Assembly (NCBI GenBank): GCA_050084515.1
Contig: CM114273.1
Span: 26,288,001 to 26,352,000, forward strand
Direction: 5' to 3'
From: Blasia pusilla
Lineage: Eukaryota > Marchantiophyta > Marchantiopsida > Blasiales
DNA length: 64,000 nucleotides
Part shown: positions 32,790-44,634 of the stretch, in pieces
How positions within the stretch are numbered: position 1 is the stretch's first letter
Layout of the letters: every line of letters begins with the position of its first letter
Made by a program: the position numbers and the translations under genes
Notes under the pieces: generated by a model
Databases searched by the model: none
What the model was told of the DNA's origin: nothing
Seen by the model: only the letters and a program-made list of their open reading frames with translations

Positions 32790-33984
32790 CATCCTATTTC
32801 ACCATAGACAAATAAGAGAACAAAATGCAATGGAACATATGCTTCATTTAGATCTGAAATACGACAAACTCCTCCACCATGTAACCGGAAAATAATATAA
32901 CATGGGTTAACATGTTCAGTACCATCACCAAGTAAGGTTTCCGCAACCTCAGATGCAATTGGCAAGCTATAACGTTTGGAATCCATTCCTCGATCATGCG
33001 CCTTTAGAATGATACGAAGATTAGATCCACTTGCCTTATTTGCAATGTGTTGAACTATCCTCACATAGGGATTATGTTCATGTAACATATCTTGCAACCC
33101 TCTTAAGATCCCATGTGGAGATCATCAGACATAACTCTTCCTCGATTTTCCAATTCATTTTCAATATCGTAGATGTATAGTTGAGCAAATTGGGGATTAA
33201 TCCCCTCATCGGGATGCAATGGGCCGATATTGTGATAAATTCCACCTTGAATACAAAGGTGTCCGGTGCCAGAAACTTGCTCCTTGACTTGAGCTCCAGT
33301 AGATGCTAATTGAAGAGCACAATCATAAGCTCGGGTGTGTGAAAGAAAATGAAGACTTTGAGCTCCAATACTATAAATTAATGATTTCAAAAATGGAGGA
33401 CAACACCTTAAGAAAGGGATTTTTACTTTTCCATGATTAAAACACATTCCAAAAGTCGAGTTTTGATACCTTGTACTCTTTACCTTTTCACACTTCCAAT
33501 GTAAGGCATGACATGAAGGGCATGTTTCTATCATAGAACCAATAGTATGATGCCTAGTTACTTGGTTGATACTTGCTGGTAGTCTTAACTTCATTATATC
33601 GCTCTCTTGGAAGTTCCGAGTTTGTGCAACATTGCGTGGCGTGTTAACTCTTGAAACTTGTCCAACATTATGAATTGGTGATTGAGGAATCTCTGTTGGG
33701 AGATTTAATCCATGATATGCAAAAGATACTTGCTCGACATCTCTAGGTGTTACATGAGTAAATACCTCAAATGTATTGTGTGTGGAAAAATTGTTGATAA
33801 CCTCGTCATCTTCTTGAATAGATATCTCCTCCACCATTGTTCTACCATCATTTATAGGTTGACCATCTTCTTGAATGGATATGTCCTCCATAATGGTTCT
33901 AGAATTATTCATAGGTTTTCCATCTTGAGGTACATAGATATCCTCCAAAATAGGAATGTTACATGTTACATTGGGAATGTCCAT
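32789..33984 (-). pseudogene. H2 Helitron Rep N-terminal region
   Basis: 33984-33103 encodes an acidic repeat (EDIYVPQDGKPMNN, EDISIQEDGQPINDG, EEISIQEDDEVINN). A zinc-like CPSCHALHWKCEK, FGMCFNHGKVKIPFL and GGIYHNIGPLHPDEG with FAQLYIYDIENE follow. After a one-base shift, 33097-32789 reads MLHEHNPYVR, YSLPIASEVAETLLGDG, GGGVCRISDLNEAYVPLHF and LLFVYGEIG. This is the standard Helitron N-terminal block. Confidence 0.8.
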
Positions 33985-34839
33985 ATCCCCTCATGGGTCG
34001 CAAGCCTACAAACAAAAAGTTAGAATATCATCATCAAAATTTCATTGGATAATGCATCGTATGTGTGATGTAGGAAACATGAGAAATTACATACCATACC
34101 TAGAGCTACCTTACCTAGAAATTAGGTCTTGCATAGCAGTTCGATCGTCAAAGAGATTGTGACGGCTTCCTCCTTTTACTTCCCTTCTTCTTTTGTAATC
34201 TCTTTGATGGATTGCATTTTTTGTTTTTTCATTGCTAAACTCCCGACACGAAGAAGTCGTTTCCGATATTGGGCCTCCCCACGTAAAACCTTTTGGAAGT
34301 CACGAAAAGAAGTTGGATTTGGTGGAATAATAAGTATGTGCAACCAGATTGCATGCAAAAATGTTAGAAACGAACACCAAGAATTTGGATGAGTAGGCTA
34401 AAACAGGCTCAAAAGGATTAGAATCAAAATTACAAATTATGGGCCGTAGGAAAAACTTACGTGGGGGATGATTCAATGAGGAGAGCGGGTGGTTGTCATT
34501 TTCTTTGATCTCCTGACTTTTGAGCACGAATTGCTCGATTTCTTTTTTGGGCCTCCGCACGAAGTAACTTTCGATAATCGCATAAATGTACAGAATTTTC
34601 TAGGAGAGTAAGTCTATGCACACAATAAGGCCAACATATTGTTAGATTATATGGAAAAAAAAAAGCATTTAAACACGTTCACAAAAGCACAACAATAGAA
34701 AGAGATTGGAGGAACTTGGGCACTGTACGTTGGGGATATTAGACTAAGTGGAGCAAGAGGTACTTCTCCATGTTGCAATCTTTGAGGTAAATTTGTAATA
34801 TCACAAAGTGCATGATGCTCCATCCCAACATCCAAAAAT

Positions 34840-35480
34840 ATCTGCTAGACACACGAAGAGAAAAATGGTAAGAAAATGGAGAAAGAAAAAAACTAGACTG
34901 AAAGAAATTAGTAACGAACTTCCAAATTCCCCTCGGAGGAAAAGAAAGGAAAAAGTAAGACAAAGGAAAAGAGTGGAGAAAATTGTTTAGAACCGAAAAA
35001 AGAGACGAGGAATTGAGAAGATAATATTGAAGAGAAATAAGGTAGAAGGTGTGATGTAGTAGATTAAAATTTTGCACTAAAATGGAAAGGAAGGGAGACA
35101 GGGTTGAAGAATAAAAAGGAGAGTGAAAGAAGGGAAAAGAAAGGAAAAAAGTGGATCAAAATCTTTGGAACTGAAAAAAAAAAAAGACGGAGAATTGAGA
35201 AGAAAAAATTGAAGAGAAATATGATAGAACTTATGATGTACCAAAGTAAAACTAAAATGGAAAGGGAGGGAAAAAGGTGGAGAAAAGATTTTTTAAAATG
35301 GCGAAAAAAATAGGAAGGGAAGGGGAAAATTTGAAAAAAAAATTCAAGAAAAAAATTTTAAGAGGGGGAGAATAGAAGGGAAGAAAGAATATTATTGGAA
35401 ATTTTTCTTAAAAATTTGGGAGGGAAAGAAAAGGAAAATTAGTGAAGGAAAGAAAAGGAAAACAAGTTTTGTTTTTTTTT
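34840..35480 (+). repeat. Purine-rich tract with imperfect 182-bp tandem repeat
   Basis: Almost all A and G on the plus strand for 640 bp. 34947-35090 and 35133-35263 align at a period of about 182 bp (gaattgagaaga, attgaagagaaat, ctaaaatggaaagg). ORFs here are products of the composition. Confidence 0.7.
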
Positions 35481-36046
35481 GGAATTTTGGCCTCCTGATT
35501 TTCCACCGTCCGATAGTTTCAATCATATATAGGTGAGGCGAATGTGACGATGTATGATCATAGGTGCATCAGCACCATTGGATTTAGGGCTTGGAGATCG
35601 GACAATCCGATCTCAGAGTTGTGGCGCCATCCCATAGCCGTTAGATGAGGGGGCGAAGATCGGACTAGGTTCAACGGGGTTCCCCACCCCCTCACTCATT
35701 TCACACAGGCCGCTCGGGCCTGTGCGCTCCCTCTCGACGCCTCGCCCTCGTGCGCTTGCTTGCGCTCTCACACCTCGTCTTCCCTCTTGGCGCCTCACCC
35801 TGAATTTGCACAAGCCGCTCGGGCCCGTGCGCTCCACCCTCGCCCTTACTGTTCACCTAGTATTTTTGCTTGAGGTCACTAGGGGCTTTTTGCTCAAGCG
35901 ATCCCCCGCCCTTCTTTGTTGTCTTCCGGGAGGATCCGCTCCCGTTGACTGATCTGTCACATGCAGGGAAATTTGCTCCCTTCCATCGCCGTCACCTTTG
36001 GACAAGCCTGAGCCCTATGTTGTATTTTCCACCTCCCCTTACATCT
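35481..36046. other. Gene-free GC-rich spacer
   Basis: Contains a diverged duplication of 'gccgctcgggcctgtgcgctcc' (about 35711 and 35815). No gene recognised. Confidence 0.4.
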
Positions 36047-36711
36047 GTATCATGCGCATACACATTGCTACACAACATACATTGTTGTCATCTGAACACA
36101 CACACAAACACACACAATCCCATGCTAACTCATGGCATCCATACACAGAGGCGAGAAGTACCAAAATATCTCCGACTCTTTGTAAAGTAAGATCCAATCA
36201 CTCTCTACACCATCTCACACCATAGCTCTCAAAGGTGTGCACTCTCTCTCATGTCAAACCAAACCCACTCTCCTAATGAGAGGCTTGGGTTACACTCACA
36301 AGGCAAGGGACCATAGCTCCGCCGCCTTATGTCAAGAGGTTCAACAAAGAGAGAATGAGCTCTCAAGCTCTCTCTCTCTCTCTTGAAGGTATATCCCCTT
36401 CCCTCTTCCAAGCCCTCTCAACATTAACACCTCCTTGGCTCTTGACCTGCTGTAGCGGGTCAAGGGCCACTTCCCAAAGTGGAAAGTCAACGATCCCCAA
36501 TATGGAAACTTACCAAAAGTAGGTATAGTAAGTTTGTCTATATGGCTCCAAATGAGCCAAAACGAAGGGGAAACCTGCTCTCTCAAGTTTCCCGGGGTCT
36601 CAACTAGTCATCCTCAACCTCCTGAGCCTATCCTCCACTACTCGTGCAGACGCTCTGCTAAATCCCATCGATCTATCCTAACAGTCGTGACCTCTGCCAT
36701 CGAGGGCTGAC
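36047..36711 (-). mobile_element. Solo LTR of the gypsy superfamily, A-B form
   Basis: On the minus strand it starts TGTCAGCCCTCGATGGC at 36711. It includes the 265-bp stretch shared with G1 (36445-36180) and ends near 36047 in gtatgcgcatgataca, the B-type terminus (compare gtatgcgcacgaca in G3). It is thus one A plus one B, as expected if A1 recombines with A2 in an A1-internal-B1-A2-B2 element. No target duplication is evident. Confidence 0.7.
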
Positions 36712-36989
36712 ACGTGTTCGGGCCGTGCACTTTGGCGTTCATAGGCACCTTACTTCGATTGTCACCCGGTGCCTGACCTTGTGCGCTTTCGCAGCAAAGA
36801 GTGTGGACACGTTTATTTTTGTTGGGGAGGTTGGCTTTGCATGTTTTGTAGACGCCAAGTAGGTTTCGGGTTAGGGGCGGGAGTGCTCTCGGCGCTATTC
36901 ACAGTGGGTACATGGTGACCAAATTCACAGATTTGCAAAATTTGCTTTACATTTCATAGAAAATTTTACATTATAAATTTGAAGGCAAC

Positions 36990-37480
36990 GCTCACTTGTA
37001 TTGATCTCCTTCTTCTTCTAGCTAGCCTGGGCGTCTTTTGTCTGCTCCTACTCGAACTTCCAGTAGAGTGTGGATTAGTTTGCTCGTGGCCTTGAACTTT
37101 CTCTTCAACTCGGATATCCTTAATTGACTTTGGAATGTACTCTTCTGAAGAGTGCACATCATTTTGTCCTTTGCTTGGTTTGAGATCCTCATTTAGAGGT
37201 CACTTTGATGTAAGCCGCACATGATACTCGACTGACTGTAGAGGGAATTTCAAGTTGCTATCTGGCTTGATCAAGGGTTCCTCTATAGGTTGTGAATTGA
37301 ATCCCTTTTGGCATCCCCAAAGCCTGGCTCGCTATCATAGCCTAATCATGTCCCCCATTCTGGAATGACCTTTCCTGATTCTTTCGGACTTGACTCCAAC
37401 CTAACTGAGTCATTTTCAGAAATCGGAGACCACGACGGTCTCTCCGAAGGTGGAATATCCGCTGGCTTAACACCGTAGTA
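36990..37480 (-). pseudogene. Unidentified protein-coding remnant, Ser/Arg-rich
   Basis: The minus frame reads KKYYGVKPADIPPSERPSWS and SENDSVRLESSPKESGKV (37470-37350). After a stop and shift it reads SQPIEEPLIKPDSNLKFPLQ, EYIPKSIKDIRVEEKVQG and the basic SRSRQKTPRLARRRRRS, followed by a possible donor (CAA|GTGAGC) near 36995. Codon use looks protein-like, but I do not recognise the family. It may be a broken host gene. Confidence 0.4.
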
Positions 37481-37975
37481 TTTCTTTGAACTTGAAAGTT
37501 AAGTTTTCTTTATTGCATTGTCTCCCTTTGCTTGTGTAGATTTCATAGTTGTATGCCTTACAATCATCTCACCTCTTTTGCTCAGCTCAGCTTTGCAAAT
37601 GAAGAAGTATTGTTAGTAATCTGCTATTGTTGTGTGCTGCTTTTGCAGGTGTCAACATTCGAAAGCATGGAAAATCACTGTTGGAAGGAGAGAACTTACA
37701 ATATAGCATTTTTGTTCAAAATGTACTTCCTGCATATACTCCTACAATCATGTACAGCTGTTAGCATTGGACAGAGTGGTTGTATAACCCTGCCCCTAAT
37801 TAGATGTTCATACAGTAGTAGGAAAGAATAGAAAGTAGAACTGAGAATAGAACTATTGTATGAAGCGTGAAGCAAACACGTGTACTCTTAGCTTTTTACT
37901 CTAATAAAAAAACGGAAATCCAAGCCTCGCCTCCTCCTTGTGTAAAAACTGTGAATGCTGAAATGGTGAATGTTG
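37481..37975. other. Gene-free spacer
   Basis: AT-rich sequence with short chance ORFs only. Nothing recognised. Confidence 0.4.
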
Positions 37976-37982
37976 CAAGAAC

Positions 37983-38115
37983 GCGATGTGAGACCTGGCT
38001 TAGTGGTTAAATACTTGTTTCTGAGACCCCCGAAGGTTCCAAACCGCCTCATCTCAAATCTGATTAGGTTTCAAATTAGATTTCATGGAATGAAATCGCA
38101 ACTGTCGCCCACAAC
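37983..38115 (+). repeat. tRNA-like SINE head or decayed tRNA
   Basis: TGGCTTAGTGG fits an RNA polymerase III A box, and GGTTCCAAACC, about 40 bases on, fits a B box with one mismatch. The sequence does not fold into a full tRNA by eye, and an unrelated body follows, so a SINE is likelier than a tRNA gene. No second copy is seen in this window. Confidence 0.45.
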
Positions 38116-38399
38116 TCCGCTAACTCCACTACTTTCCTTAATGGTAAAAAATGGTTACCGGCTACTAAATTTTAATACGGTTATCGAATACTTAATTTTA
38201 ATACGGCTACCAACTATGGCTCGTTCTTGTACGAAAAATATACGGTATAATCATACCAAACACGCCGCCATGAAATGCTTAATAAAAAATCCATACGCGG
38301 CAGCCTTGAAGGGAGTGTGGAAAGACACATGGCAAGCCGTAGGCCTTCATAACGGACATGTGTCATGCGGAGGAAGCCCTGCCTGGAACCCATAACTCT

Positions 38400-41300
38400 T
38401 TTAATAATACAGACGTCTTCTGTGGATAAACAAGAATGCGGACCCTCGCCAATGCGGAATAGAGATGCAAAAACCGAACGTCCGGATGGAAAAGCTGGCA
38501 TCTGACACCGTAGTTCGCCGGCACTCCGTGACTCTTGTGTTAATTAATCATCCACAGGGCACTCCGACAGAAACCGGTCAGGATGTCGGCGCTCAATTTC
38601 CCCCCAATATCTCAAACGCGAATGACTACTCACAGAACGTCTGCACAATATGGAGCCCCACACCTGAGGCCTCCTCAGAGTGGACGAAGGCGTGCGCCCG
38701 GTGCCCTACGGCCTGAACTTTAAGTTCCCCGTGAGTGAAATGAAACGAAATGAAACCGGAGCCATCCAACTGGAACCAAATCCTCTGGCGACTCCTCTGC
38801 CTCCAGTTGGACGCATATAGACCAGGGTCCGGGAAGTTTTTCCGTGACAACCGATACACTTCCGGTCTCTACAAAACCGAGCGGAAACTTTTGAAGTTTT
38901 CGTCATTCCAGCCGGCTAAACAGATACGAATACAAAAGACACCCCTCCCTGAACCCTCGGTTTTTGGCCGGTAAATGACGAACTGAATCGGAAATTCTCA
39001 ATTTCTACCGGCCAACTCAACACGTATCCCCGGTTCTCCCCGGACATCGATATAGACGGAATGGGACGGGCGAAAGTGATTACCCAGAAGTCAGCGCATC
39101 CCACGCCGTGCTGCACGCTAAACGCCCGCCTTTAACATCCACCGATTCCACCTTGGACCTCCCAGGGCCGTGGTGCTCCTCGTCACCAACTGCCGCCCGC
39201 CTCTGACCTGCGGCCCACTCAGATTCGAGAGATCCCAAGCGCATGCGCCATACTCTGAATCCGCGGGTCAGTGGCAATCATGAAACCTATACCGTAACTG
39301 GCCCACCGGGGCGCCCATCGCTCAGCAAAGATTCCAAAAACAGAATCCCCGGTTGACATGAGGAACGTTCTGTATGACAACACGGGAAAGCAGACAGACA
39401 GACAGACGAATCGGGTGTTCCAACTTCCATCGCGGCTCTGTCGTTGCAGGGAGTTCTTACATCCATCGCGCTTCCGTTCCTGGCATGAGTTACATCCAGC
39501 GCGGTTCGGCTCCTGGGTCCGGTTTTCATATTTTAGCCCCAGCAACGATGCTTCCTATGTTTCCAACGGTTCAGAATACACTACCTCCGGATGGTGACTT
39601 GTCATGCCGCATCACGCAAACCTCTGGCGTGCTGACACGGGTCCACATTCACACTATTCCCCGGCATCCGGGAATATTCTATACCCCTGAACCCCTCGGC
39701 GAGACAGAGTACAGACGACACCGTTCCCGGAGAGGATACCGACTCCCGGCGATGTCATGCGCGGCAGAGTGTTGTCTGCCGGTAACCGGCAGAGGCGAAA
39801 AGCGACGAGGACGTTAAACCAAACCCCAACATGGCCCAATTGTTGCCTTTCAAAGTAAACAAGAAAAGCCCCACGTTGTGGCACTAACATGTTACATTCA
39901 TGCGCCTCATGCATCGTTAAATGACGTTAAATCAAAATTTATGAAATGATATCCCCTAAAACTTTCATCATCGGACTGATCTAAATCACGATTGGTTCAC
40001 ATTATAAGGAGTCTTTACGGAACCTGCCTGCTGATTTGAAAAAGTGTCCCCTTGACCAAGATGATAATATTCACGAATAATTCGGATAATAAGGATTATT
40101 CGTGGAAAAGACTACTTCGAATGAAAAAGTGGCCCCGGGACCAAGATGTTCGTATTCCGGAACGTAAGTGCACATCTCAAAAGTCCATTTTTCTTGAAGC
40201 GCTACAATTAACTGGAAAGAATAAGGACAGCAAGATTTCGTGTCCCTTTTTTTTTTTTTTTTTTTCTTTTTAAGGGTTTAAGGTGGAACCCTTCTTTTGT
40301 GGAATCCGATGTGCAAGAGACTTCTCGTACATATATGTACGCGGGTACTTTGGTGCACTTGGGCAGATGGGGGATGGAGAAAACTGCGTGTAATGGAGTA
40401 ATCTTTATTTTTATATGTATAAAATTATGGGCGACCAAAGATAAAATAAGATAAAACTGCTGGATAGCAAGAGAAAATAATAATATGCTTGAGTTTGATT
40501 CAAACATTGATTCATTCATATTAGATTGTAAAAAAATATTCTTAAAATAAATTTATGAATTCATAACTGGTTAATTAATATTATAATAGATGGTCCTATG
40601 TGTACAACAGGAAAAAATAGTAGGAGAATTAAAAAATAGTCAAATTTTATAATTTTTTCCCTTAAAACATAATAATGGGAGAAGGAGTAGATACTGTTTC
40701 AATTTTATGGGAGAGTGGAATTATTTATTAGAGGAGTGGAGTATCATTTAAAATTTAATTGAGGAGTGGAATGTTATTATTCTTCAAAGATTTAAGAAAA
40801 AATAGTTAAATTTTGAAATGAAAAATAAGATTATTTTTTAAGATAATCATGTTAACTCATGATTGATATTTTGAGAAAATAAAATGCATTTGAATGGAAA
40901 AAGGAAATGATTTCATTAATTAAAACTAACAAATAATTTAGTCGGTGAATATTATTTTGGTGGGAAGAATAGAAGGGAAGAGTATGTATTCCTTAAACTT
41001 TTATTGATTGAGACTATTCAGGAGAGTTGGGTATTATTTAAATTTTGATGGAGTAGAAGAATTATTTTTAAAGTGAAATTCTATTACTCTTTTAACATTT
41101 AAGAAAGTTAACATTATACTTAAGTTTTATCATGAAAGATATTTCTAAATTATGAAAAAATCATTTTTGTGCGCAAGTATGGGCATGCTTGCGTTGTATG
41201 AAATATTAGCAAGGGAAAGAGTTTTTAAACATAACTTTCAAGAGGTCATTTTCTCATATCGTGCAAACATTTAAGTTGATAATTTTTGCCAAAAATTTTT

Positions 41301-42296
41301 GCCAATTTTTGTCACATAGTTTTCAGTGAAAATTTCCAATCAAATTTTCTTTTTCAAAAATATTTTTTGGAGAAATTTTCTACTTAGAAGTGTCAAACAG
41401 ATACAATGGCAAGATTTTCCACTAAAAAAATATGGTGATTTGGAAAAATGAAACATTGTCACGTGTGAGACCTTTGGACACTTATTACACCCTCAAACTT
41501 TAACGTGAAATAAATAAGGAAAATAATAGAATAGATGAATAACAAGTCTTCAATTGTATAACCCCAGTTATTTGCTACACATAAAACCCAAACTGATTCT
41601 AGTACAAATCCCCCAAAAGAATGACATATAGAGATTCTCATATCAGAGAATGGTAGTAAGAATTCCTCACGGATGACTTTATTGGGATGGACCCATCACG
41701 TGCAAAAAAGTATAGGTGTTTTTGTCAATTTCAAAGAAGACTTTAAAAGATATACGAAAGAAAGTAAGGGAAATTCAAATTGGCAAAATGGTTTAAAAGT
41801 ACAATTGGGCAGTTTAATTCGATGCATAATCCAACAACGTTACAAGAAAAAGATAGGGTTTTTTATAAGAAAACATCCAAATTGCCACATGTCACCTATT
41901 CATTGGAATGCATGCCACGAAAAAATGCATGCTTTTCATAGGGTTATGACTAGTATGCCCCATGTATAGTTTATAATATGAAGTTCGGTGGGACGGAAAC
42001 CAAAACCGCGCTTGAGGGAAGAAAATCGTTTTGAACTTTTCTTGGCTAGGGTTTGCGATTCTGGCGACAATGGGGCAAACGTGCGGGCAAGGCAAGCCAT
42101 GGTTGATGAGGTGTCAATCTCCTGCTTTCGTCGAGCAGGTTGGGGTGGAAATGGAGGGATGAAGGGAGTGAATATGAATGAGGAACGAGAGGAGAAAAAA
42201 AATTCCGCACATGAATGAGATTTAAAGGTCGTTGCTCTAATCAAGGGCCCGTTTGAGTGTGAGAGAAACATAGATCATAGAGGTCGGACATTAGGT
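38400..42296. other. Long gene-free region
   Basis: 38400-39900 is GC-rich with a short (gaca)n run near 39393. 39900-42296 is AT-rich with poly(T) at about 40248-40265. No ORF here resembles a known protein. 41990-42230 has an open frame on each strand, but neither looks like a real gene. Confidence 0.45.
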
Positions 42297-42300
42297 TCAA

Positions 42301-42779
42301 TGTCACATCCGAGTAGCCGATAGGCCGAGATCTATCGTGGATAGGGCGTAGGAGCCAGCGGACTATCTTGAGTGTAACTTTGTCCCACAGTGTCGGATGA
42401 GGTTGAGGATAGGTCCATTGTGTTAGGAACGTCGTTTCTGACGACTTTCATGTTGAGGTCTTTTACAGTCGGGTGACTTGTTGACCAGGTCACCTGCCCC
42501 TGGTAACCTGTGCACACAGGTTACCAAGGGAAGGGCTATTTTTGGGGTTTGAGCCTTTTGGCTCTTCCCAACCTATAGAAGAGAGGAAGATGGCTTTCCT
42601 AAGCCATCTTTCTCATGTTGGGCCGTTGGAGCACCTCCCTTGTATGTGTGTGAGCTAGGACTAGGGTGCTAGCGTCCGGATTCCTTGATAGCACAAGGTG
42701 GACGAGGCTCGATATGCCGAAGTAGATTGAGGAGTGGAGTTTTAGGCCGGGTGTGCCGTTTTTACTACTCTTTATTTTT
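42301..42779 (+). repeat. G3 terminal segment A1
   Basis: 479 bp, TGTCACATCC to tttattttt. It is followed directly by leader sequence (acatgagaaag), not by B. TSD tcaa stands just upstream. Confidence 0.88.
42502..42610 (+). promoter_or_regulatory. G3 A1 promoter: palindrome, TATA-like box, hairpin
   Basis: Perfect 11-bp arms ggtaacctgtg-ca-cacaggttacc at 42502-42525. A mutated TATA (ctatagaag; TATATAAG in A2) lies at about 42573, and agatggctt-tcct-aagccatct follows to about 42609. Transcription of the element probably starts near or just after the hairpin. Confidence 0.6.
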
Positions 42780-43985
42780 ACATGAGAAAGATGTCAGGGG
42801 GCTGGTGGGAATTCGTTGTTTGCAGGTAGGCAAGCGAGTTGCCTTGGTTGGGGAGCCCCTGGAGACGTGTGTGTGTCATTTTGTTTCATTTTTCTGTTCG
42901 GAAGGCCGTGGGCGGAAGCGCTGTCCGTTTTTCTCAAATTTTGCTGGTGCAGATTGTTGGGGGACAGCTGCCGAGTGTAGCGTGTGGTGGGGCGTCGGGT
43001 GTACGCAAGTGAAGGCGTCGAAAGAGAAGGAACGGGCAAGTTGGGTCTTGCAGCCGCCGGGGGGCTATCAAGTAAAGGCGGCTAGAGTTAGGTCGCGAAA
43101 TTTAGGGCAGGACGCGGACGGCGGACGGCGGGGTGCGGACGAGCAGGACGCGGACAGCAGGGCGCGTGACACGCGCACCCCCCCCCCCCGCATTTAGGGC
43201 CCAAGGGGCCGCATAGGGCCGCGGTCCAAAATTTCTCCCCCTTTCCGACGTGGTAGCACCGACGGCGGTCGGACAGTCGTAGCGAGCGTGGTAGGACGGA
43301 CGAGGTCGGTCAGCGGCAGCAGTGCGCATGGGCAACGTGAGGGCAGGGAGGATGTCGACGTGCTGAGTGATCGACAAGTTGGACAGCGGGCGTGACATGT
43401 TGTTTTTGAGGCGCGCATAGGGCGTTGCGAGAGTTTACGCTGGAGGGGCAGTGTGCATGATGCCGACGGGTTGTCCGCATCTGTTGACGGGAGGATCGAC
43501 GTGTTGGTCGAGGGGAGTGTTATGTGGCGGAGATTGTCATATCATGTGGAGGAGTGCATATTGACGGTGCAAGAGTTGAGGGCGTGATCAGGTTACCCAT
43601 TTGAGTCCCTTTTCCGCACTTGTCGTGTGTGATTGAGAGTCTTTGGGTATCCGGTAGTAGCCGGTGCTTGATGGGTGCAGTGATGGTGACGAGTGTAGAT
43701 TCTTTTCATGTGTAGCATGTTGGTGGATATACGGCGGTTGCCGAGTAGGGGTCGCGTGTATGACCCAAGAGTGTGTCGCTAGGTTAGGTGAGTCAGTTGG
43801 GAGGCTCATGGTGAGCCCGAGTGTTGAGCGTGCGTGAGGCCGGGTATGTCATCACGGGATTGACGTTAGCATAGATGATCTAGTGAGGCGTGTGGGAGAC
43901 TCTCGGTGAGTCTGAGTGCTTGAGCGGGTGAGACAGGGTTTGTCATCACGGCGTTCTTCCAGGGTTCGGAAGAACGGGGTAGTGC
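42780..43985 (+). other. G3 5' leader
   Basis: Non-coding, GC-rich, with a poly(C) run near 43181. From about 43550 it matches the G2 leader (ttgacggtgc, gtgattgagagt, gggtatgtcatcacggg-like). No tRNA primer-binding site was recognised after A1. Confidence 0.5.
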
Positions 43986-44634
43986 GAGCAGTGGTAGTGG
44001 TGTGACATGGAGTGGAGTGAGATATCGAGGGGTTACCAGTGAGGAGCTACCTCGACATCCATCCGTGACTAGATCGTCATCACTAGACACTGGGTCTGGT
44101 GACGAGATCGCAGACAGAGACAGTAGTACTTGGCAGGAGATGGACGACATGGGCCATCGGGGCATGCGTCGTTTCTCGGGTGCAGTGGGTTTAGATGATT
44201 TAGATGATTTCATCCAAGAGTTTGACACATGGTGCGACTTCCAGGAGATACGGACCCCGACACGGTTCAACCCTTTCATGGCATGGAAGGGGTTGTTCCA
44301 GCACTTGGAGGGTCCTCCGATGGATGACTACATGGAGTTTCGATCACTATATTCAGTAGAGATCGATGCCTGGAGGATGTATTGGGCTCCAAGGTATGTG
44401 TCCACTAGTGGTCGCGAGGCATATGATGGGATTGTGAGAGGAGAGAGACCCACACTATCAGCCCCGAGACTAGATGGAGAGGAGGACAAAGTGACACAAA
44501 GCGATGTGGCGAGACCTCTGGTGGTAGAGGTCCACCGGCCAGCCCCACAAAGTGGAGTTCTTCCGGCGGTTGGGGAAGAGCTACCGGGTGTACGCACGGA
44601 CAAGCTGAAGAGTCTACAGGATTTTCAGCGATGA
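43985..44634 (+). CDS. G3 Gag N-terminal/capsid part
   Basis: 210-codon open frame from 44002: SGVRYRGVTSEELPRHPS, FSGAVGLDDLDDFIQEFDTW, FNPFMAWKGLFQHLEGPPMD, EIDAWRMYWAPRYVST, KLKSLQDFQR. It aligns with G2 without its stops. The frame is broken right after 44634, where dense small indels begin. Confidence 0.75.

Larger units (their letters stand above)
32401..34620 (-). mobile_element. Helitron-type element H2, N-terminal part only
   Basis: Minus-strand coding traces of a plant-type Helitron Rep, cut at 32400 by the 3' end of G2. The part that should follow (HUH motif, helicase) was not found on the other side of G2, so the locus has been rearranged. Two exon-like segments upstream, near 34590-34500 and 34316-34200, share a LLR.EAQ.R.R pattern and may be its N-terminus. 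Confidence 0.6.

Noticed and set aside
35104-35313. Lys-rich 69-codon frame
   Set aside because: Product of the purine-rich tract.
39374-39817. 147-codon frame in GC-rich DNA
   Set aside because: Overlaps other open frames on both strands, has no motif, and is expected in GC-rich sequence.
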